Source: Bifidobacterium sp. UBA744 (GTDB lineage: Bacteria; Actinomycetota; Actinomycetes; Actinomycetales; Bifidobacteriaceae). From it: a stretch of 22,288 nucleotides of DNA. Made by a program: the position numbers and the translations under genes. A model generated the notes under the pieces. The model searched no databases, was not told the origin of the DNA, and was given only the letters and a program-made list of their open reading frames with translations. Location: assembly GCA_002298605.1 (NCBI GenBank), contig DBKS01000015.1, positions 1 through 22,288 of the forward strand. Reading direction: 5' to 3'. Below are positions 22,218 to 22,288 of the stretch, in pieces (position 1 is the stretch's first letter; each line of letters starts with the position of its first letter).

Positions 22218-22288
22218 CTATTTGCGGTAGTCGGGAATGGCGATCCAACGATCGCGCAGGAAGAGTGCGGCCATCTTGGGCTGGCGGT
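22218..22288 (-). CDS. C-terminal end of a possible GH2 glycosidase (beta-glucuronidase/beta-galactosidase-like), partial
   Basis: Only the last 22 codons and the TAG stop are in the window. They read RQPKMAALFLRDRW followed by IAIPDYRK. The R-x-PK-x-AA-x-x-L-x-x-RW pattern resembles the end of GH2 beta-glucuronidases such as E. coli UidA (RKPKSAAFLLQKRW, as I recall it). Codon third positions are G/C-rich, as expected for a real gene here, and a good minus-strand terminator lies downstream at 22036-22079. The other minus frame is also open for a while but uses a rare AGA codon. The family call rests on this short tail only. Confidence 0.45.
   Translation of the reverse strand, partial: RQPKMAALFLRDRWIAIPDYRK

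Noticed and set aside
22110..22288. Plus-strand GTG-started frame running off the right edge
   Set aside because: It has a good upstream purine run but is antisense to a frame with stronger codon bias and a glycosidase-like ending.
1..22288. Search for tRNA, rRNA, CRISPR, transposase or prophage signals
   Set aside because: No spaced direct-repeat array, no transposase or integrase motifs, no terminal inverted repeats and no tRNA-like cloverleaf stood out by eye.

Overview
The window looks like a chromosomal segment of a high-GC Gram-positive bacterium, most likely a Bifidobacterium. The basis is strong G/C third-position bias, AdnAB-type recombination genes typical of Actinobacteria, and a five-gene kinase cluster whose gene order matches what I recall as the bifidobacterial PFNA cluster (pkb2, fn3, aaa-atp, duf58, tgm). 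I see no rRNA, tRNA, insertion sequence, prophage or CRISPR array.

Positions 1-11440, minus strand, hold that cluster. In transcription order it encodes a membrane Ser/Thr kinase (pkb2), a 1871-residue membrane-anchored protein with a propeller-like N-terminal part, about ten Ig-like domains and two fibronectin III domains (fn3), a MoxR-type AAA+ ATPase, a DUF58 protein, and a membrane transglutaminase-like protein cut by the window edge. The last four genes overlap by 4 bp each (ATGA), so they should be translationally coupled. The kinase is separated from fn3 by 150 bp. That gap starts with a 10-bp tandem repeat straddling the kinase stop codon. The transglutaminase-like domain has lost all three catalytic residues. 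The set reads as a kinase-sensed, ATPase-assisted envelope or surface system, but its substrate is unknown.

Positions 11546-19908, plus strand, are divergent from the cluster and hold two overlapping genes encoding an AdnA/AdnB-type helicase-nuclease pair for double-strand break resection. The first subunit has a degraded motor but an intact nuclease; the second has both intact. Both are longer than I recall for the mycobacterial subunits and carry low-complexity inserts.

Positions 20011-22031, plus strand, encode a GNAT acetyltransferase and an MFS transporter that overlap by one base. A 15-bp perfect hairpin follows. The right edge (22218-22288, minus) holds the last 22 codons of a convergent gene whose ending resembles GH2 beta-glucuronidase/beta-galactosidase C-termini.

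The best leads are the repeat-controlled kinase C-terminus (loss of one 10-bp unit would add 38 residues and bring the stop to 26 bp before fn3), the catalytically dead transglutaminase in an otherwise intact kinase/MoxR/DUF58 cluster, and a DnaA-box-like element beside the same repeat.
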